Source of the DNA: Filimonas sp.
GTDB lineage: Bacteria > Bacteroidota > Bacteroidia > Chitinophagales > Chitinophagaceae
Reading direction: 5' to 3'
Length of the DNA stretch: 64,000 bases
NCBI GenBank assembly: GCA_017306865.1
Contig: JAFKHH010000013.1
Span: 124,001 to 188,000 of the forward strand
This document shows, piece by piece, positions 42,619 through 52,005 of the stretch. A program made the translations under genes and the position numbers. How positions within the stretch are numbered: the first letter of the stretch is position 1; each line of letters starts with the position of its first letter. The notes under the pieces were generated by a model. That model ran no database searches and had not been told where the DNA came from. It saw only the letters and a list, made by a program, of their open reading frames with translations.

Positions 42619-43554
42619 TCACATTTTCAAATTTTCCGCTGCATTCTTCTTATCCTCCGCAAGCTGTGCTTTCAGCCCATCCAGCCCGCTGAATTTCTGT
42701 TCGCCGCGCAGGTATTTCTTTATGAAAACACGCAGTGTCTTACCATAAATGTCCCTGTCAAAGTCAAAGATGTTTACCTCCACGGTACGCTTGGTGCCGT
42801 CAACAGTAGGGCGTACGCCAATGTTCATCATCCCTTTCAGGCGGATGCCGGGTTCGTCTGTGAGAATAGCTTCTACAGCATATACGCCATTACCTGGGAT
42901 CAGTTTGCCTTCTGCCATCTGCAGGTTTGCGGTAGGGTAGCCAATAGTGCGGCCTAGTTTATTACCCTCCACGATCAGGCCATCAAAAAAGTAGGTATGT
43001 CCAAGGCATTTATTCGCCGTCTCAATATCATTCTGTAGCAGCGCTTCGCGTATGCGGGTAGAGCTGATCGCCGCTTCATTCAATACATGTCCTGGTATTT
43101 CTTTTACAGCAAAACCCAGCTCCGCGCCTTTCTGTTCCAGCAGGTGATAATCCCCCTGCCTGTTTTTGCCAAACTTGTGGTCATAGCCAATAATTACTGT
43201 ATGCGGGTGGAACTTTGCTACCAGGAAATCATGCACATAAGCCTCTGCGCTTTGCTCCGCAAATGCTTCATTGAAAGGTGTTACCACAAGGTGGTCAATG
43301 CCAGCGGCTTCCAGTAACGCTATTTTTTCTTCCAGCGTGGTTAATAGCTGTACGGCGTTAGCGCCATGCGATACCACCAGTCTTGGATGTGGGTGAAAAG
43401 TAATAATAACTGTTTCGCCGTCGATTGCGCGAGCCTCTTCTTTCAGTTGCGCCAATATCTGCTGATGCCCTGTGTGCACACCATCAAAAGTGCCGATGGT
43501 AATAACGGCATTTTTGAAAACCGGCAAATGGGCGATGTCTCTGTGTACTAACAT
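42619..43554 (-). CDS. ribF: Bifunctional riboflavin kinase/FMN adenylyltransferase
   Basis: A 311-residue enzyme that makes FMN from riboflavin and then FAD. Residues 1-185 are the adenylyltransferase domain: GTFDGVHTGHQQ nucleotide motif, TFHPHPRLV, GYDHKFGKNRQGD and ISSTRIREAL. Residues about 186-305 are the kinase domain: VEGNKLGRTIGYPTANL, PGNGVYAVEA, MNIGVRPTVDG and VEVNIFDFDRDIYGK. Length is typical. It is divergent from purM with a well-formed promoter at 43565-43595. Confidence 0.95.
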   Translation of the reverse strand: MLVHRDIAHLPVFKNAVITIGTFDGVHTGHQQILAQLKEEARAIDGETVIITFHPHPRLVVSHGANAVQLLTTLEEKIALLEAAGIDHLVVTPFNEAFAEQSAEAYVHDFLVAKFHPHTVIIGYDHKFGKNRQGDYHLLEQKGAELGFAVKEIPGHVLNEAAISSTRIREALLQNDIETANKCLGHTYFFDGLIVEGNKLGRTIGYPTANLQMAEGKLIPGNGVYAVEAILTDEPGIRLKGMMNIGVRPTVDGTKRTVEVNIFDFDRDIYGKTLRVFIKKYLRGEQKFSGLDGLKAQLAEDKKNAAENLKM

Positions 43555-43564
43555 AAAAGTGGCG

Positions 43565-43595
43565 CAAAGCTAAGTGAAAATGGGGTTGGTTACAA
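43565..43595 (-). promoter_or_regulatory. ribF promoter (TTG-N20-TAGCTTTG)
   Basis: On the minus strand TTG (43593-43595) is followed after exactly 20 bases by TAGCTTTG (43565-43572), a good Bacteroidota -33/-7 pair. The last G lies ten bases before the start codon, giving a very short leader. Confidence 0.65.
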
Positions 43596-43651
43596 GTTGC
43601 CGGTTAACCGGGTTAGCTGGTAACCGGCAACTAATTCCGGTCGGCTTTTAT

Positions 43652-43659
43652 TACCTTTG
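43652..43659 (+). promoter_or_regulatory. purM -7 element
   Basis: TACCTTTG is an exact TAnnTTTG match, 43 bases upstream of the purM start. No clear -33 partner is seen. Confidence 0.5.
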
Positions 43660-43702
43660 CCGTCCATTCATCCGATCTATTAATAGAAATCGTCATTTAA
43701 TT

Positions 43703-44878
43703 ATGTCTTTGTACGCAAAAAGAGGGGTTTCAGCACAAAAAGAAGAAGTGCATGCAGCTATTCAGAAACTGGATCAGGGCCTGTATCCAAATGCCTTTTG
43801 TAAGGTGTATCCGGATTACCTGAGTGGCAATAATGATTGGATCAATGTTATGCATGCAGATGGGGCGGGAACCAAAAGCATTCTTGCGTACCTGTATTGG
43901 AAAGAAACCGGCGATGCGTCTGTCTGGAAAGGCATTGCGCAGGATGCAGTGGCTATGAACCTGGACGATCTGCTTTGTATAGGCATTACAGATAACCTGC
44001 TATTCTCTTCTACCATAGATAGAAACAAAAGTGTTATACCCGGCGAGGTATTGCAAAATGTAATAAATGGTACACAGGAGTTCTTTGATGCGCTAAAAAC
44101 ATTTGGCGTAAACATTCACTACCTCGGTGGAGAAACAGCAGATGTGGGCGATGTGGTAAGAACAATTGCTGTAAATGGTACTATGACAGCACGCTGGCCA
44201 AAAAATAAACTGATCACTAACGATAAGATCAAAGCTGGCAATGTAATTGTAGGATTTAGCAGTGCAGGGCAGGCTACTTATGAAACTGAATATAACAGTG
44301 GTTTGGGCAGTAATGGCCTTACAAGTGCAAGGCATGATGTGCTGGAAAAATATTATGCGAAACAATACCCGGAAACTTTTGAGCCTACATTGACAGATGA
44401 GGTTGTGTACATTGGTAAACAAAAGATGACGGAAACAATAGCTGTAGACGGATATGGCGATGCATTGTCAATCGGCAAGTTGTTATTAAGCCCGACCAGG
44501 ACTTATGCACCACTGATGAAAGTGCTATTGTCCGAGTACTTTGATGCTATAGACGGAGCAATCCATTGCAGCGGTGGTGGCCAGACAAAATGTATGAAGT
44601 ATCTGCCACAGCCTGTAAGAATAGTAAAAGATAACCTGTTTAAAGCGCCGCCAATATTTGACATCATTCAGCAAAACTCCGGTGCGGATGACAGGGAGAT
44701 GTACCAGGTGTTCAACATGGGGCACAGGCTGGAACTGTTTACCGATGAGCAGACCGCGCAAAAGATGATAGATGTTGCTAAGACATTCAACATTGACGCG
44801 CAGGTAGTGGGTAGGGTAGAAGCAGCAGATAAAAAAGAGCTGGTGTTGAAAGTGAAAGGCGGGGAGATTGTATATTAA
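43703..44878 (+). CDS. purM: Phosphoribosylformylglycinamidine cyclo-ligase (AIR synthetase)
   Basis: A 391-residue purine-biosynthesis enzyme that closes the imidazole ring of AIR using ATP. The ATP and metal motifs are MHADGAGTKS, AQDAVAMNLDDLLCIG and LGGETADVGDVVRT. GLTSARHDVLEKYY and the C-terminal CSGGGQTKCMKYLP with QVFNMGHRLELF complete the fold. The slightly long form is usual in Bacteroidota. The open frame reaches back to 43574, but the family start and the -7 element favour ATG 43703. It is monocistronic and ends before a palindrome of the AACCTATAAGGTC type. Confidence 0.94.
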   Translation: MSLYAKRGVSAQKEEVHAAIQKLDQGLYPNAFCKVYPDYLSGNNDWINVMHADGAGTKSILAYLYWKETGDASVWKGIAQDAVAMNLDDLLCIGITDNLLFSSTIDRNKSVIPGEVLQNVINGTQEFFDALKTFGVNIHYLGGETADVGDVVRTIAVNGTMTARWPKNKLITNDKIKAGNVIVGFSSAGQATYETEYNSGLGSNGLTSARHDVLEKYYAKQYPETFEPTLTDEVVYIGKQKMTETIAVDGYGDALSIGKLLLSPTRTYAPLMKVLLSEYFDAIDGAIHCSGGGQTKCMKYLPQPVRIVKDNLFKAPPIFDIIQQNSGADDREMYQVFNMGHRLELFTDEQTAQKMIDVAKTFNIDAQVVGRVEAADKKELVLKVKGGEIVY

Positions 44879-44932
44879 GAGGTATATTGTTGTATTGCTA
44901 AATGTTTAATGGCTTTTTATGTTGTTGCGATA

Positions 44933-44965
44933 AAACCTATAAGGTCTTTAAGACCTTATAGGTTT
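44933..44965 (+). terminator. Palindrome AAACCTATAAGGTCTT after purM
   Basis: A perfect inverted repeat with 16-base arms around one central base. It is a variant of the AACCTGACAGGTC palindromes at 21188 and 24849, with weak T-runs. TTGTTGTATTGC-type repeat strings surround it. Confidence 0.55.
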
Positions 44966-45079
44966 GGAAAAGCTAATCAAAAACAATTTGACCGTATAAC
45001 AATGCAATCATTTATCAATATAACCATTTAATCATTTTCAAATTATCTTGCTTTATCTTTAAAAAACAATTTGGAAAAA

Positions 45080-45793
45080 ATGTCTGAAACAATTGTATCA
45101 ATACGCAATACCAATATATACCAGGGTGGAAACCTTGTTTTACAAAATGTAAATTTTTCTATTAACAGGGGTGAGTTCGTGTACCTGGTAGGTAAAACAG
45201 GTACTGGTAAAAGTAGCTTGTTGAAAACATTGTATGGTGAATTGCCGTTGAAGGAAGGTTCTACTACCGTTGCGGGTTTTGATCTGAAAGATATGGACTG
45301 GAAAAAAGTCCCGTTCCTCAGGCGTAACCTTGGCGTGGTTTTCCAGGACTTTCAATTGTTGACAGACAGGAACGTGCATGAAAATCTCCGTTTTGTGCTA
45401 AAGGCGACAGGCTGGACTGATGAGAAACTGATCGAAGAAAAAATAAACGACGTTTTAGATAAAGTTGGCCTTAAAAGCAAAGGGTTTAAGATGCCTTTTG
45501 AAATGAGTGGCGGTGAGCAGCAGCGTGTGGATATAGCCCGTGCGCTTTTGAACTCTCCTAAACTAATATTGGCTGACGAACCTACAGGTAACCTAGATCC
45601 TGAAACCAGTGATGAGATTATGCAGTTGCTTTTCCAGATCTGTAAAGATTATGGTACGGCGATCATTATGGCAACGCACGACTTTATCGTGATAAACAGG
45701 TATCCTTCCCGCATGCTGAAAACAGAAAGAGGTCAGTTGATCGACAGTGCCGCTACTGCAGCGCCTGTAGAGCCGTTTTCCAGCCAGGCCTGA
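45080..45793 (+). CDS. ftsE: FtsE-like ABC transporter ATP-binding protein
   Basis: A 237-residue ATPase. Walker A is GKTGTGKSS (about residues 38-46), the Q-loop is VFQDFQLL, the signature is [16 protein letters not shown], Walker B is [12 protein letters not shown], and the H-loop is MATHD. Order and spacing match FtsE, which with FtsX activates cell-wall hydrolases at the division septum. FtsX is not adjacent, which is common in Bacteroidota. TTG nine bases upstream is in frame, but ATG 45080 gives the usual start. A general LolD-like role cannot be excluded. Confidence 0.85.
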   Translation: MSETIVSIRNTNIYQGGNLVLQNVNFSINRGEFVYLVGKTGTGKSSLLKTLYGELPLKEGSTTVAGFDLKDMDWKKVPFLRRNLGVVFQDFQLLTDRNVHENLRFVLKATGWTDEKLIEEKINDVLDKVGLKSKGFKMPFEMSGGEQQRVDIARALLNSPKLILADEPTGNLDPETSDEIMQLLFQICKDYGTAIIMATHDFIVINRYPSRMLKTERGQLIDSAATAAPVEPFSSQA

Positions 45794-45799
45794 TAACTA

Positions 45800-46933
45800 T
45801 TAACTCCAGATGAAGTCAACCAGGTGCCTGGTATTGGCTTCGTTATCATATTCTCTCGATAAAATCTTTTTACGCAGGTCTATATCGGTCTGCGTAAATG
45901 GTTTATTATACAGCTTCCTTACCGTATCTTTTATTTCGGCTGGCGTATTGGCTATATGGCATACAGGAAGCAGGTTCGTACCTTCCACTGAGCCAAAGTT
46001 AGTAATGCAAAATCGCCCGTTGATCAGGGCATTCAGTAGCTTCAGGCGCTGGCCCGTTTCATTTTGTGATGGCAAAATGTGAAGCTGGGCTTTCTCTATT
46101 ACGTCCTGCAATTCATCCTTCCCCGGGTTGGCTATAATACAAACATGCGGGTTTCGCAATGCTATACGGTGCAAGCGCGTTGTAGGGTTTTTTCCTGCAA
46201 TGACCAGGGGAAACGGCAGGTATTTAAAAACTGATTGCATAAGCCATACGGCCATACGCTCATTGGTAGGTAAGCTCAGGTCGCCGTGGTATAGGCAGTA
46301 AGCGCCGGTTCCCGGTTTGGACTTCACCTCCCAGTCTGGCAGGAACAGGGGCAGCACACTTATATTATTACAATGAAGTTCCTTCTTATAACCGTTAGCG
46401 TCCTTTTGTGAGACTGCCAGGAATAAAGCCTTGGTATGTATAGCACGCTCATACTTTTTCAGGGAGCGGCTTTCCATTATATAATATAGTTTCTTCAGCA
46501 GCGGATAGGCACAATCTGCCAAATGCCGGTAATGCCTGAATTCGATGTGGTGAAGGCGTACAATACATTTCCTGTCTTTAAAACGCTCATCAGTTAGCAG
46601 GTAAGTGCAGGGGATACCTTCCATTAATATAGGATAGTCATCTTTCAGCAGGTTGTTTAGCAGATCATCATTCTTCCTGCTGGACACTGCATAGGGCAAA
46701 TGTGTTGTTACGCCCTTATGCCCCTTGTTCCTGAAGTAATATTGCACGCTTGCACAATACTGGTCCAGGTCCGGGGCGGTAGTCTCATTATTAGTGAAGC
46801 AATGTAAATGGATCTGAATTCCTGCTCTACAAAGCATTTCCAGCTTGTAAAAAATGTCAAACACATATCCTTTGTCCACGGGATATGGAATGGCAAAGCT
46901 AATTATATGTAAATGCTTGTCCGGGCTGTTCAT
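45800..46933 (-). CDS. Glycosyltransferase, GT-B fold (GT4-like)
   Basis: A 377-residue protein with the two Rossmann-like halves of a GT-B glycosyltransferase. The N-terminal half starts HIISFAIPYPVDKGYVFDIF, the typical acceptor-side GxxP loop. The C-terminal half holds ISVLPLFLPD, YHGDLSLPTNERMAVWL, PLVIAGKNP and the donor-binding region AQLHILPSQNETGQRLKLLN followed by ALINGRFCITN. That corresponds to the usual E-x7-E region with changes. It transfers a sugar to an unknown acceptor. It ends 7 bases from the convergent ftsE-like gene and stands apart from any polysaccharide cluster. Confidence 0.82.
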   Translation of the reverse strand: MNSPDKHLHIISFAIPYPVDKGYVFDIFYKLEMLCRAGIQIHLHCFTNNETTAPDLDQYCASVQYYFRNKGHKGVTTHLPYAVSSRKNDDLLNNLLKDDYPILMEGIPCTYLLTDERFKDRKCIVRLHHIEFRHYRHLADCAYPLLKKLYYIMESRSLKKYERAIHTKALFLAVSQKDANGYKKELHCNNISVLPLFLPDWEVKSKPGTGAYCLYHGDLSLPTNERMAVWLMQSVFKYLPFPLVIAGKNPTTRLHRIALRNPHVCIIANPGKDELQDVIEKAQLHILPSQNETGQRLKLLNALINGRFCITNFGSVEGTNLLPVCHIANTPAEIKDTVRKLYNKPFTQTDIDLRKKILSREYDNEANTRHLVDFIWS

Positions 46934-47351
46934 TTATGACAGTAGTTTTCAATGTTAGGCCATTCGAGGAAAATGGATTTAAAGCATCTTTCAAGCGGAA
47001 ATAAAAGGGAACAACAGTTGTCATAATTTTAAACACGAACAAAAAAGCTTTGTTCAGTTAGTTTCATTTATTGGAATCACCGGTTTTTTAAAGCCGGCTG
47101 GGGGATGGTGAAAATAGGAACAAAAGAATTAAGATCGATCTATGTATTTGCATTAAAATTTAAAATAACGAAGTGGTGAAAAATGATTTTTTCATAACTG
47201 GCTGCAAATCAGTTAGAGAATAGTAATTTTACATTTCTTCTTAGTTGATTTACAAAAAGATTTAATAAAGAAGTCAAAATCCAATTCATTTTGCTACCTT
47301 TGCCCACCAAATAATAATAAGCATTTGGGAGTTTCTAAAAAAGTTATTGAG
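46934..47351. other. Intergenic region upstream of rpsO (418 bp)
   Basis: An A/T-rich stretch between divergent genes. It holds an imperfect CCGGTTTTTTAAAGCCGG hairpin near 47080-47098 and the rpsO -7 element at 47295. The roughly 45-base leader before rpsO is long enough for S15 autoregulation, but I cannot show a structure. No gene found. Confidence 0.5.
47295..47302 (+). promoter_or_regulatory. rpsO -7 element
   Basis: TACCTTTG is an exact TAnnTTTG match, 49 bases upstream of the rpsO start codon. Confidence 0.55.
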
Positions 47352-47624
47352 ATGCCTTATTTAACACAAGAAAAAAAAGCAGCAATTTTTGCTAATTACG
47401 GCGGTAAAGCTGAAAATACAGGTTCTGTAGAGGGCCAGGTCGCTCTTCTAACTGAGCGTATTGCTAGTATTTCAAAACATTTACAGGCAAATAAGAAAGA
47501 TTATTCTACCCACCGTGGATTAATGAAAATGGTAGGTCAGCGTAAGCGTTTGCTTAGCTACATGCAAAAGCACAACCTGCAGGGATACCGTGCATTGATT
47601 GAAAAACTGGGTCTCAGAAAATAA
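47352..47624 (+). CDS. rpsO: 30S ribosomal protein S15
   Basis: A 90-residue primary rRNA-binding protein of the small subunit. The conserved GSVEGQVALLTERIASISKH and DYSTHRGLMKMVGQRKRLLS helices are present, including the His and Asp that contact 16S rRNA. The start is ATG 47352 (MPYLTQEKKA), the family's normal length; upstream in-frame codons belong to the leader. It is followed by an intrinsic terminator and then pnp, the widespread rpsO-pnp order. Confidence 0.97.
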   Translation: MPYLTQEKKAAIFANYGGKAENTGSVEGQVALLTERIASISKHLQANKKDYSTHRGLMKMVGQRKRLLSYMQKHNLQGYRALIEKLGLRK

Positions 47625-47643
47625 ATTACAGGTTATGTACAAT

Positions 47644-47686
47644 ACTATTCCCAACTGGCTATTAAAACGGTTGGGAATAGTTTTTT
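47644..47686 (+). terminator. Intrinsic terminator between rpsO and pnp
   Basis: A 12-bp stem ACTATTCCCAAC with its inverse (47644-47681) is followed by six T. pnp must therefore be transcribed by read-through or from its own promoter. Confidence 0.88.
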
Positions 47687-47799
47687 GTATATGTACCTGT
47701 CCGATATCAGGAACAAGAAAACTAAAATAAAAACAGGTAAGCGTGATATTTTCCCGCCTTTGTACGAAATTACCTGTGATGCCATTAAAAAATTAGAGT

Positions 47800-49974
47800 A
47801 TGTTATCTCAACCACTAAGTGTTACGTTTGATATAGGTGGCGGCCGCGAGGTTACCATTGAAACAGGCAAACTAGCGCGCCAGGCTGACGGGGCTGTAAC
47901 AGTACGTCAGGGCAACTGTATCATATTAGCTACAGTTGTTGCCAACAAAGAACCAAGAGATGGGCAGGATTTTTTCCCGCTTTCTGTTGACTACCAGGAG
48001 AAATTCGCTTCTGCTGGTCGTATTCCAGGTTCTTTTTTCAAACGCGAAGCCAGATTAAGCGATTCTGAAATATTGATCAGCCGTTTGATCGACCGTGCTT
48101 TGCGCCCACTATTCCCGGAAGATTACTTGTGCGATGTGCAGGTGTTATTGTCACTTATTTCAAGTGATGAAGAGGTGATGCCGGACGCATTAGCGTGCCT
48201 GGCTGCTTCTGCTGCATTAGCTGTTTCAGATATTCCTATTAAAGAGATCATTTCAGAAGTACGTGTTGCACGTATAGATGGTCAGTTGGTTGTAAACCCT
48301 AGCCGTACTGAACTGGCTAAGGCTGACATGGATTTCATCATTGCCGCAACAGAGAAAAACCTGATGATGGTGGAAGGTGAAAGTAAAGAGTGCAGCGAAG
48401 AAGACTTGGTAAAGGCTTTGGAAGTTGCACACGACGCTATCCGTATCCAGATCAAAGCGCAGGAAGAACTGAGAGCGAAGAAAGGTGTTACCGGAAAAAG
48501 GGATTATACAAAACCTGAGCAGAATGAAGAGATCAGGGCTAAAGTAGCTGCTTTTGCAGGTGCTAAGATCACTGAAATTGCTAAAAGCGGTACAAGCAAA
48601 CACGAAAGAAGCAGTGCCTTCAAAGCATTGAAAGATGAACTGGTTGCAAGCCTTGGCGAAGAAGTAGAAGACAAAGACAAAAAACTGGCTAAAAAATATT
48701 ACGAAGACCTGCAGTGGGAACTCGTACGTAACATGATCCTTGACGACCGTATCCGTTTGGATGGCCGTAAACTGGACCAGGTACGTCCGCTGGAAATGGA
48801 AACAAGCCCATTACCTACACCGCACGGTTCAGCTTTATTTACAAGAGGTGAAACGCAGTCATTAACAACGGTTACATTAGGTACGCCGCTAGATGAGTTG
48901 CTGGTAGAAAGCGCTGCAAAGTCTGACTACACAAAATTCATTTTGCACTACAATTTCCCTCCATTCTCTACAGGTGAAGTAAAACCAATGCGTGGCCCTG
49001 GCCGTCGCGAAGTTGGTCACGGTAACCTGGCTATGAGAAGTTTGAAACAAATGATGCCGGGTAATGACTATGCATACACTGTACGTGTAGTAAGCGATGT
49101 CCTGGAGTCTAACGGTTCTTCTTCTATGGCTACTGTGTGTGCCGGTTCATTAGCATTAATGGACGCTGGTGTTCCTGTTCCTAAACACGTAAGTGGTGTA
49201 GCAATGGGATTGATCACAAGTGCTGACAATAAATATGCGATCCTTACAGACATCCTGGGAGATGAAGATCACCTGGGTGATATGGACTTTAAAGTTACAG
49301 GTACACGCGACGGTATTTGCGGTGTGCAGATGGACATTAAAGTAGATGGCTTAAGCATGGATGTAATGCGCGAAGCGCTTGCACAAGCCCGTGCCGGTCG
49401 TATGCATATACTGGATGCAATGTATGAGTGCATACCTGCAGCGCGTCCTGATGTGAAACCACACGCACCACGTATGGTAAAACTGATCATCGAGAAAGAA
49501 TTTATCGGTGCAGTGATCGGACCAGGTGGTAAAGTGATCCAGGAGATCCAGAAAGAAACAGGTACAACTATCAATATTGAAGAAGTAGGCAATACTGGTG
49601 AAGTAAGCATCTTCTCCAGCAACAAAGAAAGTGTTGAAAAAGCACTTGCTTGGGTAAAAGGTATTGTGGCTGTTCCTGAAGTAGGTGAAGTGTACGAAGC
49701 AAAAGTAAAAACCATTCAACCTTATGGCGCGTTCGTTGAGTTCCTGCCTAAGAAAGAAGGTTTGTTGCACATCAGTGAAATTTCATGGAAACGCCTGGAA
49801 AACCTGGACGGTGTATTGAGCGAAGGCGATATTATAAAAGTGAAATTGATTGGTCTGGATCCAAAAACAGGCAAATTCAAACTGAGCCGCAAAGTATTGA
49901 TGCCAAAACCTGAAAGCAGGCCTAGAGAAGGCCAGCAGGGTGACGCGCCGGCAAACAACGAGAACAACGCATAA
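47800..49974 (+). CDS. pnp: Polyribonucleotide nucleotidyltransferase
   Basis: A 724-residue phosphorolytic RNA-degrading enzyme. Two RNase PH-like domains are joined by a helical linker. The first covers residues about 10-225 (GKLARQADGAVTVRQGN); the second about 315-545 (DDRIRLDGRKLDQVRPLEME, GRREVGHGNLAMRSLKQMMP, LGDEDHLGDMDFKVTGT). A KH domain (GAVIGPGGKVIQEIQKETG) and an S1 domain (GEVYEAKVKTIQPYGAFVEF) follow, and the disordered tail ends ENNA. The second core carries the catalytic aspartates. It lies downstream of rpsO as in most bacteria and ends at a strong terminator. Confidence 0.97.
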   Translation: MLSQPLSVTFDIGGGREVTIETGKLARQADGAVTVRQGNCIILATVVANKEPRDGQDFFPLSVDYQEKFASAGRIPGSFFKREARLSDSEILISRLIDRALRPLFPEDYLCDVQVLLSLISSDEEVMPDALACLAASAALAVSDIPIKEIISEVRVARIDGQLVVNPSRTELAKADMDFIIAATEKNLMMVEGESKECSEEDLVKALEVAHDAIRIQIKAQEELRAKKGVTGKRDYTKPEQNEEIRAKVAAFAGAKITEIAKSGTSKHERSSAFKALKDELVASLGEEVEDKDKKLAKKYYEDLQWELVRNMILDDRIRLDGRKLDQVRPLEMETSPLPTPHGSALFTRGETQSLTTVTLGTPLDELLVESAAKSDYTKFILHYNFPPFSTGEVKPMRGPGRREVGHGNLAMRSLKQMMPGNDYAYTVRVVSDVLESNGSSSMATVCAGSLALMDAGVPVPKHVSGVAMGLITSADNKYAILTDILGDEDHLGDMDFKVTGTRDGICGVQMDIKVDGLSMDVMREALAQARAGRMHILDAMYECIPAARPDVKPHAPRMVKLIIEKEFIGAVIGPGGKVIQEIQKETGTTINIEEVGNTGEVSIFSSNKESVEKALAWVKGIVAVPEVGEVYEAKVKTIQPYGAFVEFLPKKEGLLHISEISWKRLENLDGVLSEGDIIKVKLIGLDPKTGKFKLSRKVLMPKPESRPREGQQGDAPANNENNA

Positions 49975-49994
49975 GCGTGTGTTTCAAAATAAGT

Positions 49995-50029
49995 AAAAAA
50001 GCCTCCCGAAAATACCGGGAGGCTTTTTT
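49995..50029. terminator. Terminator after pnp
   Basis: An 8-bp GCCTCCCG stem is flanked by six A and six T (49995-50029). Confidence 0.92.
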
Positions 50030-50061
50030 ATGCTGTCAATTACGTATGTAATTTAAAAATA

Positions 50062-50069
50062 TATATTTG
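50062..50069 (+). promoter_or_regulatory. Candidate -7 element upstream of the ECF sigma gene
   Basis: TATATTTG matches TAnnTTTG, 91 bases before the sigma-factor start. A TATAAT at about 50142 is an alternative. Confidence 0.35.
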
Positions 50070-50160
50070 AGTCCGTTGTTGAAACTTTTAGATCACACAG
50101 AGATAATAGATATTTCCTTATTTTTAGTCTAGCCTTTTTGTATAATAGAGACTGACTGGA

Positions 50161-50745
50161 ATGAGAGAACTTCATACAAATGAGTTAATGCTGCTTCAAA
50201 AGCTGCGGGAAGATGATGTGTCCGCCCTTGACGAAATTTATCATCGTTACTGGCAACACCTCTATACAGCCTCGTATAATATTTTAAAGGATAAAGCGGC
50301 TTGTGAAGACATTCTACAGGATCTTTTTCTCGACATCTGGCAAAAACGTAAAACGCTGGATATAGCCGTATCACTTCGCGCATATCTTGCAACATCCGTA
50401 CGTTACAATGTATTCAGGTACATAAAGAAAGGTACAGCAAGAGAGCTGCTGTATGACAAGGTGGATGAGCGGTTTACACCTGCCTCTGCCGAGGCTATGA
50501 TGCAGCAAAAAGAGCTGGACATCCTTATAGAAAATGCGGTAGCCGGCTTGCCCGGCAAGTGCCAGGAAGTGTACAGGCTTAGCAGGGAAGAAATGCTGAG
50601 TCATAAAGAAATAGCCTCCCGGCTTGATATTTCCATTAAAACAGTGGAAAACCATCTTACAATTGCGTTACGAAAACTTCGGACTGTAGTAGGTGACTAC
50701 AATACCTTTTTACTCCTACTGCTCTTTTTTTGTAAAAAAAATTAA
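50161..50745 (+). CDS. FecI-like ECF sigma factor
   Basis: A 194-residue sigma-70 factor of the Bacteroidetes type. Region 2 covers about residues 25-90 (YHRYWQHLYTASYNILKDKA, then CEDILQDLFLDIWQKRKTLD). Region 4 covers about 130-180 (LPGKCQEVYRLSREEMLSHK, then EIASRLDISIKTVENHLTIA). It should direct transcription of the downstream import locus when the FecR protein is triggered. A hydrophobic tail (FLLLLLFFCKKN) is common in this group. The FecR gene starts 62 bases downstream. Confidence 0.92.
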   Translation: MRELHTNELMLLQKLREDDVSALDEIYHRYWQHLYTASYNILKDKAACEDILQDLFLDIWQKRKTLDIAVSLRAYLATSVRYNVFRYIKKGTARELLYDKVDERFTPASAEAMMQQKELDILIENAVAGLPGKCQEVYRLSREEMLSHKEIASRLDISIKTVENHLTIALRKLRTVVGDYNTFLLLLLFFCKKN

Positions 50746-50807
50746 ATAATTGTGAAATTCTTTTAGGGGGTAAGCTTCTTTTTTGACACTAGTAAAAAAA
50801 CTAACTG

Positions 50808-51803
50808 GTGGAGAAAAGAGAATTCTTAATCCTGATTGATAAATTTTTGGCTGGCCAGGCTTCCCCTGAGGAAGAGCGGGCCCTCTTTTACTATTATCAA
50901 AGCTTTCAGCAATCCCAGGAGTGGGATACTGATGTACTGGGTAATGTACAAGATGTAGAAAAGCATTTGCTGGCAAAGATCCATTCCGGCATTACAGACA
51001 CCTCGCAACCCCGCGAAGCAAAAATCAGGCGATTCTCCTTTGTAAAATATGCTGCTGCTGCAATCCTGCTCATCGCTATAGCCGGTTTTATGATGCGGGA
51101 CACAATCAATAACTGGTTGCACCCGGTACATATGATAGTGGCTGCTACTGGCGCCACAGAGCATGTAATGATCCGCCTGCCGGACAGCACAGCAGTCTGG
51201 CTGGAGCCACAAAGTAAAGTGACCTACCCGGAACATTTCAGGGGAAGTACAAGAGAAATATCTTTAATAGGAGGTGCCTTTTTCGAAGTAGCGCACAATG
51301 CTGAAATGCCTTTTATCATCCACACAAATCTTATCAGCACAAGAGTGCTTGGCACCTCATTTAATGTACAGGCTTACGACGCCAGCACAGCTACCGTTAC
51401 AGTTATGACAGGTAAAGTATTGGTTGCAGCGGAGCGGAAAAATAAAACAGCAACCGAGAAGCAGGTTATTCTTACGCCTGACGAACGGGCTATTTTCACA
51501 AGCAACTCAGGCTCATTTTTTAAAGAAGCCTATCCCGGTGCGCGGGATTATGCACAACGCCGCTTTGGAAAATTTATATATAAAGGTGTAGACGTACCTG
51601 ATGTTATCTCCGATATACAACACATATTTAATACAACAGTTTCAGTACAAGGTAGCTTGGATAACTGCACTTTCTATGGTGATTTCAACATCAACCAGGG
51701 TATAGAGAAAATACTGAATGTGCTTGCCGTAACGATTAATGCTAATTATAAAAAAGACCCATCCGGTAACGGTTACATATTAACGGGAACAGGATGTCAA
51801 TGA
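50808..51803 (+). CDS. FecR-family anti-sigma factor
   Basis: A 331-residue inner-membrane regulator that holds the sigma factor until the SusC STN domain signals. Residues 1-80 are the cytoplasmic sigma-binding part. One membrane segment lies at about 83-99 (YAAAAILLIAIAGFMM). The periplasmic FecR barrel covers about 110-225 (TEHVMIRLPDSTAVWLEPQS). The C-terminal domain (about 255-328, FIYKGVDVPDVISDIQHIFN) is the DUF4974 type, a structural mimic of STN. The start is GTG; no ATG fits better. Confidence 0.93.
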   Translation: MEKREFLILIDKFLAGQASPEEERALFYYYQSFQQSQEWDTDVLGNVQDVEKHLLAKIHSGITDTSQPREAKIRRFSFVKYAAAAILLIAIAGFMMRDTINNWLHPVHMIVAATGATEHVMIRLPDSTAVWLEPQSKVTYPEHFRGSTREISLIGGAFFEVAHNAEMPFIIHTNLISTRVLGTSFNVQAYDASTATVTVMTGKVLVAAERKNKTATEKQVILTPDERAIFTSNSGSFFKEAYPGARDYAQRRFGKFIYKGVDVPDVISDIQHIFNTTVSVQGSLDNCTFYGDFNINQGIEKILNVLAVTINANYKKDPSGNGYILTGTGCQ

Positions 51804-52005
51804 TTTTACACATTATAAAACCAAACTAACTTACCATGAGACTAATTCATCACAGAACTCCATCCTGAGAAAGTAAAAAAAGTCCTCCCGAGGCGCGGAA
51901 GGACCACATTGCTGATTAAGATTTACTGAAGGTAAACCTGTTGTCCATGGCCTGGAAAACCGGCAACGGCTTGCCTATTACTCAAACCAACAACTTGCTA
52001 AAGGT
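51804..52005 (+). other. Leader region of the second susC gene
   Basis: A 202-bp gap between the FecR and susC genes. It contains a stem GTCCTCCCG/CGGAAGGAC with loop AGGCG (51882-51904, one mismatch) preceded by seven A and without a T-run. It may be a structured 5' leader of the susC mRNA. No exact promoter is recognised. Confidence 0.4.
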